A DNA stretch of 64,000 bases from Stratiolaelaps scimitus (GCA_019614645.1 JABWDB010000038.1:992001-1056000); one strand, 5' to 3'. Shown: positions 52,291 through 63,960, counted from the first letter of the stretch. Notes: generated by a model from the letters alone, not told the origin. A program made the numbers and translations.

Positions 52291-53923
52291 GGAGACGCAC
52301 TAGTGATATTGTTTCTCGAAAGCAGAGAAATGGGATTTCAGGTCAACTGAGTAGTATTAGTAATTGAGATAAGTGTAAGCATATGCTGACAGTAAAAGTA
52401 TCTTCATAGCGAATTAACTCAATGGCCGAACGTGATGAATGATTACAGTGAAAAAAGTTAAATTATCAAGGGCTACAGAGTTGAACGAAGCCTTCTCAGA
52501 AAGCGTTCGACGTATGTTATTTGTCATTGTTCGTTTAGTTGTTCTTCAGCATACATGATACTGTATAAATCGTTAGGTTTAGTTCCACTGAACTAAGTTA
52601 AATTAAGTGACTATTTCTTCATGAAATGCGTAAAACGCTATCTGAACCGTGTTCACTGGTACGTTCTTTAAATCAGCAAAGGTTGATTTTGACGAGGTCA
52701 TCCAAATAGAACTACGCATATATAGAACTAGTTCGAACTACTACAACTATTACTACTACTGATCAGTGGGAGAGTACCTGTCGAGTTTTACTTGAACGAC
52801 CACAAGAAGTTGATCACAACCATTCAACAAGTGCATTGGTATCAGACAAGAACGTTGTCAGGTGGAACTTGGAACCGCGGCCCAAATTCTACCTTTGAAA
52901 CACCACCAAGGTCTGGCTATGCCGGTTGCTAGCCCCAGATAAAAACGTCTAAAAATAATAACTATTCTGTAGCGTGGATTTTTCGAATGAAGTTGAATTC
53001 GTTTTTTATATTTGCATTTAACGAAAGCCTACGACAGTGGTGGGGATCTGGTAGCGTCAATTACACTGAGTGTTGACACAACACGTTTGCTCGTTCGTTA
53101 CGATCGTTGATTCTACTGCGTCGTGGTGTTGACAATTATTCACTCGTTTACGGTGTGATTCATTATTATTCCATTTGTTACTAAATAGTCACAACCGACC
53201 ATGTGTCAACATTTCGTTCAATTGATTATAACGGATCGACGGGTGCTACATTTACCTTGAGTTGGTATCTGTCTATCGATCGATCGATCTATCTATTTGT
53301 CGTATGTATAGTACACTATATCAAAGCAATTGACGAACGGATGTTTTCATTTTATAAAAGGCACTTGAAAGCTCTTGCTAATGCGGATCAGATAGATTTG
53401 TCTTTGAAAAACGTCCATCTCATATACAGCATTCGGGCCATATTTACACTACAAAATATAACTCTAATATATAGTGGATGCATTAAGCAGAATTACCATT
53501 CTTGGAACGATTAGTTTTTGGCTAATTCTCCCCGAAGTCAAATAAAATCGAGGGCTGAACGAAGCAGATGGCCGTTAAAGAGGATCGGAGTAGCCAGAAA
53601 AACAACTTCGAGATCTCTGTTGAAGAAAGGGCTGGGCCTCCGTCAGCCGTTAATGAAAGTTCGTTTTTTCCAGTCCTGATAACGGCGAGTGGAAAGGGGA
53701 AAGAAAGAAATAAAAATCTTCTTTCTAATTTCCATCTAAACAATAAGGTCTGCCACCCAGCGGAAAAAGCAGACAAGAAAGTGTTAATCTAATTTTGTGT
53801 ATTTGCACAATATTCCGCGTTTATTCTGAAATTATCCACTTGTATTAGATTAGTAACCTTCAAGTGACGGTGGTTGATATTATATATATATGCGTGGACC
53901 TTGGGCGAAGATACCGTTTTCGT
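52291..53923. other. No gene recognised
   Basis: Frames up to 103 codons (53203-53514, plus) show no motif. A (GATC)n-like tract lies near 53276-53290. Confidence 0.5.
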
Positions 53924-54090
53924 TTTATTTCCATCTGTTACTTCCCCTGAGACGTGGAACCACCTGTTCAGTATGTCTTCAGGTTCCTCAAAGGTTTGGG
54001 GGGGGGGGGGGGGGGCTCGCCGTTAATTAAGCTTGGTTCTGTAAAACCGGTCCAGAACAAACCTCTCCCGGTCAGCCCTCTAGATCCCGG
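53924..54090 (-). repeat. Dispersed repeat family, copy B (decayed)
   Basis: This is the reverse-strand counterpart of 33133-33295. The coding part is broken by stops and deletions (RDLEG then a stop), and the short C run of copy A has become an 18-base homopolymer. It lies about 300 bp from the SINE but outside the SINE's target duplications. Confidence 0.7.
53998..54015 (+). repeat. Poly(G) homopolymer, 18 bases
   Basis: An unbroken run of 18 G on the plus strand inside repeat copy B. It may form G-quadruplexes and is prone to length error in sequencing. Confidence 0.95.
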
Positions 54091-54388
54091 AAGGAAGAAT
54101 TAGTGAAGATAAGGCGAAGATACCTGCATAGAAGCATGAATCCCGAATAACTCTGCAGAGGGTCTTCGCTTCGTCCACGTTAAATGCATGTATAGCTAGT
54201 GGTTATATTGTAAATGCACTTTTTATTTAAAAGAGCTGTTTCGCTTATTATTATTTAACGTATCGCTAAGTAGCTAACTATGAAATGAGACCAATTTTTT
54301 AATGGGACTGAAGGAGATTGAACCATACTTGTCCTGATGCTTAATGTAGGAATTTCAGAAAAATGTGACGAGGCAGTCATGGCTTACG

Positions 54389-54680
54389 AATAGGAGTACA
54401 AGTAACTGTTTTTCGAGCTGGCCCTCAGCTGTTCCCCTATCTGACAGGCCTCAGCTCTTAACCTTTGAGGTATTACTATGAGGACCTGTCGGGGCCACCT
54501 TTGCTTATTCTCTGCCTTACTCGTACCTGACAAGAATCTCTAGATAAAGAAAGATGATAAAGAACTCCAAAAACCCTCCACGTCTGACAGGATTTGAACC
54601 CAACACACACGTGTCCCTCCGGTCTAGTGGTCTAAGACGCTCACCACTAGACCATCCAGAAGACAATAGGAGTACAAGTA
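54389..54680 (-). mobile_element. tRNA-derived SINE with 16-bp target-site duplication
   Basis: The perfect direct repeat aataggagtacaagta occurs at 54389-54404 and 54665-54680 and encloses a 260-bp element on the minus strand. The element begins with a tRNA-like head: A-box-like TGGTCTAGTGG near 54654-54644 and B box GGTTCAAATCC at 54600-54590. A non-tRNA body follows, ending in CAGCTCGAAAAACAG. The layout (Pol III promoter head, body, A-rich end, long target duplication) is that of a SINE mobilised by a non-LTR retrotransposon. The perfect duplication implies a fairly recent insertion. The cloverleaf is degraded: the T-stem pairs poorly. Confidence 0.8.
54621..54653. repeat. Inverted repeat in the SINE promoter head
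   Basis: The arms ggtctagtggt (54621-54631) and accactagacc (54643-54653) are perfect reverse complements with an 11-nt loop. A mirrored copy of the A box thus replaces the normal anticodon arm. Confidence 0.7.
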
Positions 54681-54789
54681 GAGGAACCATTGCTTCAAAC
54701 TAATGAATTCGAATCGTATGCGTATAGAAGAGACTCTGTATGCCAATTTCGGTCAGGTGATCAAACATCCATGGTAGTAGAACGCGGAG

Positions 54790-54904
54790 TAAGAACAATT
54801 TCGTATCTAACGTCCACTTCGAATTTATTTTAAGAACAATTTCGAAGTGGACGTTAGATATTGGCTGTGGGTCAGCCCGGAAAATTTATTTAAGAACAAT
54901 TTCG
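54790..54904. repeat. Triple motif with 20-bp perfect inverted repeat
   Basis: The motif taagaacaatttcg occurs three times, at 54790, 54831 and 54891. Between the first two copies, tatctaacgtccacttcgaa (54804-54823) is mirrored by its exact reverse complement at 54841-54860, with a 17-nt loop. This is about 110 bp outside the SINE. Confidence 0.8.
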
Positions 54905-57689
54905 AATTGATCACACTTCATTTTTTCTCTAAAAACTAGTTTAGCTTCAACAGCTCTCGTGGTATCTTGAAGGTGTAGTATTACGTCTGTACAGCCTTTT
55001 GTTCAGACGAGAGAAAATTCAAGTTGTTATAACAATTTAGTGTTCGTAACTGTAGCGTTTGAACTCTAGTACATATAGAATGGTGGATATTGTTCAAGAA
55101 AATGTCGTAATTAGGCGGCTTGAAGCTTCGGTTCCATGTTTTCTTATGGTAGGCCACGCATCTCGATATAAGATATTTTGTCATTAGATGTCCCGCCTCT
55201 AAGTTGTTTGTGATAGCACAGCACGAAATAAAGCCTTGGCTTTGATTATAGAGTGTTAATATTGTGCGTCTACAGTGGAGAAATGTAAGATATTTGTACC
55301 CTGTACGCAAATCTCTCTGAGGTCTTATGTGTCATCTTTGGAATATAAAATGGAATTGTATATTGTGTGAGTTTTATACGTTTTTCTCATGTGAGAATAT
55401 TCATGTTTGTATTATTAGAACAATATCTTGTCTTAGGTTGGCAAATTTTGTGGTAGGTTCTGTACTGCGTTTTGCGAACCATTTGATGCTATGGTTTCAT
55501 CGGATCACATAAAAAGCCTATTTTGTGTGTGTGTGTGTGTATGTACACGAAATAGAATGTGTGGAGCGCCAACATGAGCCGTCCTATAATTTGGTAGATT
55601 CATGTACAATTATTACGGGATCGCCGAATATAATTTCATGTTCAAATCTAACTTGAGTCGCTAAATGCCTCGCTACAACTATTGGCATTCAGTCATTCAT
55701 TCAAGATGTTTAGGTTAGAAAATAATAAATACATTAGCAGGGTTAGCTCTCCTAGAACGAAAACGAACGTGGAAGTCTTTCAACTTCAGAGTGTAAAACG
55801 TTATACATTACACACCTATGTGGCGCTTTGGTGTTCTATAAACAAGCATTAGGTGTTCTGGCTTAGTGAGTTGTGGCGTCGTGTCCCCTAGATACGCACT
55901 TGAAACATACGTGAAACCTGTTCATGGCACGTACCCACTCAAGATGGATGATTAATTATGAATAGAACGTGAACAGAGTGCGAATATTTATTAACGAAAT
56001 CGATCTGAATTCATTTAAGAGAAATAGTGTTTAGGATTCAAATTGCATCATGGCTTTTGTCGATATGGTTTGCATTTAGGTTAACATAAAAGCTAAAAAC
56101 GAACTGTATGTTTTAATGGCAACACCTAAACATCTGTCTTACGCATATTAAACTCTTGTGTTACTTATATTTAGCACGAAGAGGGTTACAGAGTATGTCA
56201 GCGTTACAAAACATGTATTTTTTTAAACTCACAGGGACCCCAAGGAAATTTATTTGGGCTTCAGTAGTGCTCACCTGCAATCACGCTTTGAACAACGAGA
56301 GGTCCTTATTCCTTTATAACCTTTCGAACGTCTTGCACATGTACGAACATGTATGTATGTGCGTAAATGTAAGGACATAGAAATATATTTAATTTATTCA
56401 ATTATAAAAGTGGGCGAGGATTTTACCCGCTGAGCTTGAAATGCATCTAAAAACATCTTCCTCTATATAATCTTAATAGAATATCTAGAACAAGGAGGAC
56501 CCACTTATTCCTTACATTTTAGGCAGTAATACTACGATTCGTAAAAGTGATTAAGTAGCCATTACAAATGTTAGCGTTTCCAGTAATCAGGTTTCCTCGT
56601 CTCTCGTAACCCCGGGAATGAAAAGTTCGTTCTCATCTAGTACAATAATGAACAATGTCCAAATATCTGCAGTTTGAAAAGACTGTGTGTAGGGTGCACG
56701 GTAGAGAGTTTACAAAAACACAAAGGATGGAGAAATTAACTTATTCCTTTATCAATTTATTCTCCGATTCAAAACGTTTTCTGTGTAAAACTCGGAATCC
56801 AATTGTATATAGCTGTTTAATTATTAATTAATTAGGAGGGTTTGGACGATTTTTATAACGACATGTCGGTGCATGTAACTCGTGCTTTTTGTCGCAGAAT
56901 AGTGTGAAATACATGTGAAATGTCCTAAGCTTAACGAGTGGTGACTTGCAAGCAGGAGAAACATAAACACCATATCTCCGCTGTGTCTATATTCGGTTGA
57001 TATCTATTTTAACCCTCATTTGCAAATATTGTCAGTTCGTTTCGGTACGACTTAAATAAAATATCATAATAAAGGTTGAATAAAGGCAGAATGCTCCAAC
57101 AAGTACAGCTTCAGGCGCTTCCTAGTGATAGGGAAGTTTGCCTTATATAATGCGGAAGCTGATTCTGTTCATGAGGTCCATTGGGCACATACAAATCGAA
57201 ACTAGTTCTAAGGGCCTAACTACATTTTTGTGTACAATGTGAACGTATCCTTAAGAATTATAGTGCTGGTGGCACTTGTGGCTTTTGCGTTGCCCAGATA
57301 TTCTAGGGTAAGTGTACTACAAATGTCATAAATGTTTTTGAATGAAAGAAGTAGCCTCAGATAATATATTTGATCAGGAACGGGATACTAAGAACACCGT
57401 GCTAAAGTATTCGCACTTAGCCAAGCCTCTGAAGATTGAAGAAACAGTTCTTAGGCAACGTGTTGTTTGTTAATCCGTACTTTAGTACAAACGGACTAGT
57501 ATGGTATTCTATGCCATAAATTAGGTGGAGCAGAAAGAACAATTTATTTAGTTAACGATTTATCATATAACACGTTCTTCATAAATCGGATAGAGTTGGT
57601 AGCTGACGCATAAATCCATCGATGTGGCACTTCCACTTAGGGCCACCTCAATTAACTTCATCGTGCAGGGTCCTCAAATACATGTCAGT
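54905..57689. other. No gene recognised
   Basis: AT-rich, one 109-codon minus frame without a motif and a (GT)n tract near 55525. Confidence 0.5.
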
Positions 57690-58350
57690 TTAATACTAGT
57701 CTATTGCGACTTTGTTCGTGATACAATAGTGCTCTAGGTCTCCCATACACTTCTGAATCCTTATATGGACTCCTAGTGGGAAGCCGACACATTTCAATGT
57801 GACATCGTCCGCATATGTGATAATGGTAGCGATTACTGCTCTCTGTGTCATTTATCAAATAGAAAAGCAAGCGGCCCAATGCAGGACCTCTGTGGTGCGC
57901 GAACCGTGATTAGCAAGCGAGTCGGCGGGCCCCACCAAGATGCACAAACTGTCAACTGACGGACAAGCTGGACGACATCATCTTGGGTGCAGATATTTTT
58001 AAATTGAGCTGACGGAACTTATGCAGGATAATATCCAGCTTTACACTATTAAGGGCAGGTCGAAGGTCCACGAACAGTGCGGCACCAAATTTCCCTTGGT
58101 TTAGCTGGTAGCGAGTTTTTCCGACAAGCTGAAGAATGGCGTGACTTGTACTGCGCTTTCGTCGAAAACCGTGCCGGTTTTTCGAAAATAGGTTAGTAAG
58201 GTAGTTGGTCTTCTGCTTTATCAGTACCTTCTTTACATTGTTGTTGATAACAGGTAGCACATTAATCGGCTTATTATTAGACGAATGACTTGAAGGACCT
58301 GTCCTGTGAGTTGAAAACACCCGGGCCCCCTTCAAGTAATGCATATAAAT
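57690..58350 (-). mobile_element. Non-LTR retrotransposon fragment, reverse transcriptase palm
   Basis: The minus frame 58344-57952 carries the start of a reverse transcriptase: GPSSHSSNNKPINVLPVINN, FSKNRHGFRRKRSTSHAILQ, then GAALFVDLRPALNSV with the first catalytic Asp. After a deletion of about 40 codons it resumes as GPALGRLLFYLIND (family GpLLFliyiND). A one-base frameshift then leads to TYADDVTLKC (57795-57815), the catalytic YADD, followed by IQKCMGDLEHYCITNKVAID, which matches the usual L..W...NkL.iN segment. The copy is clearly dead. It lacks the endonuclease upstream and the C-terminal part, so I cannot tell whether it is the same family as the plus-strand fragment at 47.6 kb. Confidence 0.8.
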
Positions 58351-59100
58351 CCTCTCTGAGATGATATGATTTATGGCGTATGTCAGTGGAGACCTTTACA
58401 TGAAATAATACATAAAAAACCGCGAAAACCGTCGTGGCCAGCTGATGCGTTTTTAATATTATTGAGGAGAGGTAATATCGGCATCCCGTAAATGGAAGTG
58501 AAGACAAACGTGGTAATCTTAGGTGGCTGCTTAAAGCGGGATATTTTATTTTTTTTAAACGTAGAAAACTTGTTCAGAGAAATAGCGACTCTTTGGCTTT
58601 GAACGCAACTGTGTTATCTACAATCAACTTAGGAAGTAGAGAAACTGTTCCGTTACATTTGAATTGACAAACAATGATTTTTTGTGTTTGTGAATTACTA
58701 TTAATATTTGTGATTAATATTTCATTTAGGCGACTACGTGGGTCGATGCTCACTCGATCAGAGACAGAGAGAAGTTCTACCGTCCGTTTCTTTAATGATT
58801 CCACTCAAAATAATCGAACACTTTTCCAACGGGAGCATAGCAATTTAATCTAATATATAAAATATAGAAATAAATATATGTACACAATTAGATGAAATGA
58901 TGATTCATATATATTGATGTATATCTTATATAATATATTAAGTTGATCAATAACTTTTGGTGGTTTTTACTCGCTGCTATCTCATACATTACGACCACAG
59001 TTCGCATTCACCACTCGTTCGAAACCTCTCTCCTTTCTCTACAAGAAGAATATAAAGGCAGTTGGTATACGCAGAATTTTCCTCTTCACGAAAGCCCCCA

Positions 59101-60152
59101 ACCTTTGTAAAAAAGGTGCAATTTCGCCACTTGCTCTTCTATGTATGCCATTCACCGCGGCCAAGAGGCAACGGAAATAGCCAGGTAGATTTGTTCTGTA
59201 TACGGTGACGATGTTGTTAGTGAGAGGACTGCTCAGTATTGATGGCCAAGTTCAAAAGTGGCATTCTGGACTTTCAGGATGCATCCCGTTCTCAACTATC
59301 GCTTTTTGTCAATCACCTGACAAAAAAAGACGGGTGTCAGCCACCGGACAGTAATGCATCACCTTCACTCACTGGGATTTGCTCAAAAACTTGGGAGTGA
59401 CTGTCTGTCCTCCATGGGCTATCCGAACGAAAGACGGAAACACGGCAGCTCAACACCTCGTCCGCTATCGTGCGACATGCGATCACAATGATCGATTCCT
59501 ACATAGAATTGTCACTGGTGATGAGAACCATGGTGTCTCTATGCTAATATGAAGCAAAGAGACCGTGGGTGGCTCCAGAAGCGACGCGGAAACCCTGAGT
59601 GAAGGAAGATTTACATCTAAAATAGATCATTATGGTCCACTAAACACAAATCGTGACCTTTTTTGGGTGCAAATCTATTGCTTCATTCGGGGTTTCCGCT
59701 TAGCTTCTTGATCCATCCACGGTCTCTGTTTAATATTGACGTGGACGCACCAAGCTTTCCATGTTGGAGAGCAATTTTTGGACTGTTAACCAGCACGACT
59801 ATATGGTCCAGCATTGCGTAAGCCGCACTCTTGAGAAGAAAAGACACGGTAGACGCGAGCAGGTGATTCTGCCACACGACAACTCTAGACCCCACATCGA
59901 AGAGCCCGTGAAAGCGACCCTAAACAACCTCGACTGGGCAGCTCCCATTGTATTTACCGGACCTTGCGCCAACCGATTATCACCTTTTCAGTTCCCTGGC
60001 AAATAATTTGCAAGGCACCAGCTTCGCCCGTGAAGGTGACCTCAAAAAACGACTGAACAGCTGTTTTGCCACAAAACCAAACTTATTTTAGAAAGAATGC
60101 ATCTATAAATTAGCTGAGATGGGAGAAGGTCGTAGATAGTGATGGTGAATAA
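59101..60152 (+). mobile_element. Mariner-family DNA transposon relic, near full-length coding remnant
   Basis: Transposase remnants are in order but spread over three frames. They are: VQFRHLLFYV (from 59116), RGQEATEIAR-stop-ICSVYG with VSERTAQY, FKSGILDFQDASRS, a degenerate WVPH region at LGVTVCPPWAIRT, FLHRIVTGDE (first catalytic Asp at 59520-59522), KRHGRREQVILPHDNSRPH (second Asp at 59878-59880), then a degraded PYSPDLAPSD region, CFATKPNLF and RWEKVVDSDGE ending in TAA at 60152. The length matches the usual 345 codons. Many frameshifts and stops show it is inactive. The two Asp are 119 codons apart rather than about 92, because an inverted duplication lies between them. No clear terminal repeats were found. 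It belongs to a different mariner lineage from the 11.3-kb copy. Confidence 0.85.
59558..59727 (+). repeat. Inverted duplication inside the mariner relic
   Basis: Arms at 59558-59608 and 59677-59727 are reverse complements at 42 of 51 positions, separated by 68 nt. The left arm encodes the family segment KRPWVAPEATRKP in its expected place, so the right arm is the extra, inverted copy. It accounts for the excess distance between the catalytic Asp residues. Confidence 0.75.
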
Positions 60153-62428
60153 ATTTAACAGATAAATAAATGGTCGAAAGTGTGTCCTCCTGGTAAAAAC
60201 AAAAACCGCCAAAACGTATATATATATGTCCCTTTAATCAAACAAAGCGGTATTTTGTTAAGTACTTAATTCAAATCCGTGTCCACATGAATGCCTTGGC
60301 TAGAGTTTGCAAATCTTGTGTGCACAAATGCCAGAGTTATCCATTTGGGTATTCCAATGAGGCATAGCAAATTAGGTTACACGCGTGCCATTATATTATA
60401 AAATATATAGTAGCCCAAGGCTTGAAACGGGTATGAACCGCCAATATGCACACAAACTGTGCTATATTTGCTGCAGCGGAACAGTTCGGCTTTATCCGAC
60501 GGCTTGAATACGTTCACATTTCCATTTCCCTAATTTTATCCTACTTATCGTGAATATCAAATGGCTCCGAATATGACAGATGTAATTTAAAATGAATGTT
60601 GAAAACGAGTGCCATAAGCCTAGGTAAAGAACTGATAGAATTGATTGGAAATTTATCTCCCAAAAACAATTTGCAAAGCGAAGAAGTCTGGTAAACCATA
60701 AATTCAATTGGAAAAAGGGTTGATTGTGAAGCAACCCTACTGAACAACAAAGATGAAGAATACAGACACTATCGGAGCGAGACATCGTCATTTGTATAAA
60801 CTAACATAAAACAAACCATGCAAAATTAAAAAAAATAGACCGGTTCAAGCTTGTTTGTCAGTGGAATGTTTTCTGAACGCAGTTTATTCCGTGGCAAACG
60901 ATTTCACCGTCAATATACCGACGATATGCAACATACTTAACATATTGAATCTACCAGATCACGTTGAGCATATATATTCCCTCAAACGTCTAAATGGGGA
61001 GATTCCATTAAACCGCTGTTCGTCGCCATATCCTGGACGGTGATTATGCATAGGGGCGGGCCTTTCCAGGTCTCTGTGAGCACCTGATAGCCCACTAGGG
61101 CCCTGGTTGGCGGAGCCGCCAAGCGCGCTTCGGCGAGCGGCCACTCAGAACCGCAGGGCTCATGAGGGCCTGCGAGATACAACGCCCGTACGCCAACAAC
61201 AACTACGTCCTAAATCGAACATTCCAAAAATGTCTCAAACTACGAAGCAATGAGAATGAGCTCAAGGGTGAATTATGTTTTGAGGCTTATATAATAATAT
61301 TAGTTGATACTCGATATGATACTACCATTAGTATATAATACAAAGATTGAATTCAGACAGTACATATATTTATTTTGCAAAAAACGTTTTCCCTGAGTTC
61401 AGTGTAGAGAAACAACTGCTTGAGTGAACCTGCCTAATTATACAGATCAGGAGCTTGCGATACAATGGCTATCTAGGCAAGCCCCTGCCACCCCGCTCAT
61501 CGATTCCGTTATATATTGTAGAGTACGAGAAGACTATAGGTCATAATACAAATCAAATTCTTCATCTCATATTGCTGTTCAAAAAATGAATATATTTGAA
61601 TAAAAATGAATATATTAAGATATTCTTCGCATCACAGGGAATGTTATTTATCTATTTTTGTCCAGGCCCCAACGCCGAGCAAATTTTAGTTCGCTGCAAA
61701 AGATGAACATTTTCACGATTTGCAAACATATTTCTTAGGTAATGGATGTACAACTACCTATGGGCTTGACTTGCTATCTACGTATATCGCAAAATAGAAT
61801 AGGCAATGTGGATAAAATGATTATACGCTTAAGGAAGTAAAAAAAGTACATCAAACACCGAGTTAATCTGTTAATGGATTCCATAAACATAGGGAATACA
61901 TTCTAGCTTGTATGAAGCGTTGAGGATCTCCGGATGTAGCTGTTTATCTTGCGTAGCTACAGGAAATCAATACGATGTCCTTCCTAGTTGACCTTCTGCT
62001 CGTTGAAATGTCAGCTACAACAGCGGCAGGAACAACATCAACGATCAATTAGCATCGTTAATAATTACCACATCCAATTCCACAGGTTCGCCTGCGCCTG
62101 TGCCTACTGAGCCTTCCCGATGGAGCTGAACCCCAATACCACCCCTGTTTCGAGCCCGACTCCTCGTGCATTTGATTTTCACCCCGTCGTCGCGCGGCAA
62201 CATCCTCCGTATTATATGAGGGCAACGCTGCTGCGTTATTTTGTTACAAGCGCCACCGTCAACGCCACTAGGGTACTAGTAGTAACCCTGCTGACGCCAT
62301 CTGTCTACCAGCGGGCAGAGTATTGGGTAGGGTAAATAATTTACTAGGTGTATTGATAGACGCAGGTCCATGTGGAGCGAACACAGAACATGCTGCCACG
62401 ACATCTTTCCACGGCAAAGCCGAATCAA
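60153..62428. other. No gene recognised; isolated GC-rich patch at 61040-61180
   Basis: AT-rich apart from a sharp GC rise at 61040-61180, which contains the palindromic pieces ttggcggagccgccaa and aagcgcgctt. Confidence 0.5.
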
Positions 62429-62650
62429 ATGTCCAATGCAGCAGCGTCGACTGGCGGCGGCCGCGGTGGCGAAAGGCTGTTACAAGTAGCTGCACTTGTG
62501 GCGGCAGTTGCGGCCTGTTGCTACAACCACATCTTTGATTCTCGCCGCAAAGTCTTGCTTGAGTTGCGTCGCAGGTTTCAACAAGACCAAGGCGAGAGGA
62601 GGGGTGGTTCATTCGTGTTTGCCCTTGGCTTGAGAATCGTTCACCTATGA
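62429..62650 (+). CDS. Possible small membrane-anchored protein or first exon
   Basis: A 73-codon frame has a start at 62429 (MSNAAASTGGGRGGE), a hydrophobic helix at residues 17-32 (LLQVAALVAAVAACCY), and then a basic helix (RRKVLLELRRRFQQ). A short soluble N-terminus, one membrane helix and a positively charged tail suggest a single-pass membrane protein or the N-terminus of one. A possible donor (CGCAG followed by GTTTCA) at about 62577 would end a first exon after KVLLELRR. The block is GC-rich with overlapping open frames on the other strand, so GC content alone could explain the open frame. Family not recognised. Confidence 0.3.
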   Translation: MSNAAASTGGGRGGERLLQVAALVAAVAACCYNHIFDSRRKVLLELRRRFQQDQGERRGGSFVFALGLRIVHL

Positions 62651-62709
62651 GGGTCGTTCATCCTTCAGAATAAACGACACAGAACTTATTTCTGAGGGGC
62701 GAAATCAAG

Positions 62710-62740
62710 GGTAAAGGTTTATTGGTTTATTAAAGGGGCT
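62710..62740 (-). repeat. Short dispersed repeat, copy 1
   Basis: 31 bp matching 63693-63723 at 26 positions. On the minus strand it carries AATAAACCAATAAACC, two polyadenylation-like motifs, so it may be the 3' end of a retroelement. Confidence 0.5.
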
Positions 62741-63692
62741 GCAATTTTACAACGCTCAATCTCTCTTATATGTCACGCAGGGCGAATGCATTTAGTGTAC
62801 GCCGTGGTTCGGCGATAGATTCAATTTATAATATGCAATAGCATTAATCTGGAAAAAACGTTTTCTACTAACGGATTAGTTTCAACACGTACAAGCAGTT
62901 TGTGATGAATAAATAAGTTTGTGGACTTCGTGAGTTTCAGCAGAATTTGTGTTGAGTCTACATACGACAGAATGTAATGGCATCCCGTCGAGTTGACAAC
63001 AATGTTGACTGCAATGGAGTTTCCTGCGACGGTCGAATAGCACGTGTGATACTGTCTACAACACACGCCCATACAGAATAATACCATCTGCTGTCAACGC
63101 TGCACTTGCGCGCCGTTCAGAGAGACATTCATGTACGCGTTCAACGACGTCATTGACATCCAATGATTCTGTCTGGAGATAATGAAAGTCTAAAAAGGAG
63201 CTATTGCTAATGGAGTCTGCCAAAAATAATCCTATTCAGGTCCAAAGTCGTAAATGTTTTTATTTCTGTTAGGCACAGCTTCTTACTCGAAGTTGATATG
63301 TACTGCTGTAGTCTACTAAAATATATTATACCTAATACCGTTGCACTACATTGTGTTCTTTAAGTGGAACGAGCTAATTATTGTAGCGTATTGTGTATCT
63401 AAAGCAGTGACTAACATGGCTTTGACATTCTATAATTAAATTTTCAGATTTCGACCACAAGAGAACGTTATGTCAGGAAGACCTGATAGACTTTTCAGTA
63501 CCGTACGTTTTGGGTATGCCTGTTCTGTAGCACACATCATTATGGATGTTGAACCATATATGTGTCTATATATATATATATATATTTATATAGCGAAAAA
63601 GAGAGGACTTAAGAGGAAGGACGAAATCAGATATACGATGAAATATTCAATGTAAATAATTAAAATGTGATGACTGAGTAATCGCGTTGAAA

Positions 63693-63723
63693 GGTAAATG
63701 TTTATTGGGTTATCAAAGGAGCC
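63693..63723 (-). repeat. Short dispersed repeat, copy 2
   Basis: The partner of 62710-62740. On the minus strand it carries CCCAATAAACATTTACC. The tRNA-like segment at 63.9 kb lies 160 bp away on the other strand. Confidence 0.5.
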
Positions 63724-63883
63724 CAGCTCGGTTCTGTTCTGTTTACGGTATATCAGACTGGGCATGTTGTCTGTGGCTTGTTCAGTTGATCAATTCCATC
63801 AATGCACTTAGATCTGAGTGTCCAGATCTCCGGGGCACAGCCGGCACCCTATTCGATTCGTTTGGAGGGCTTTTGATTGATCG

Positions 63884-63960
63884 AAGCAGAGTCACTAAGA
63901 TGACGTCTAACTCTCTGGCCGTAAAAAACCAGGGGCCGCAGGTTCGAGTCCTGCGAAGTA
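63884..63960 (+). mobile_element. tRNA-like segment, tRNA pseudogene or SINE head
   Basis: The segment has a perfect T-arm (GCAGG, loop TTCGAGT, CCTGC at 63938-63954) with consensus B box GGTTCGAGTCC, preceded by a possible anticodon arm (CTGG ... CCAG) whose loop is enlarged by an A run. The 3' strand of the acceptor stem (GAAGTAA) has no partner upstream. It is therefore a tRNA-derived relic rather than a functional gene. The window ends 40 bp later, so any SINE body is cut off. Confidence 0.5.
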
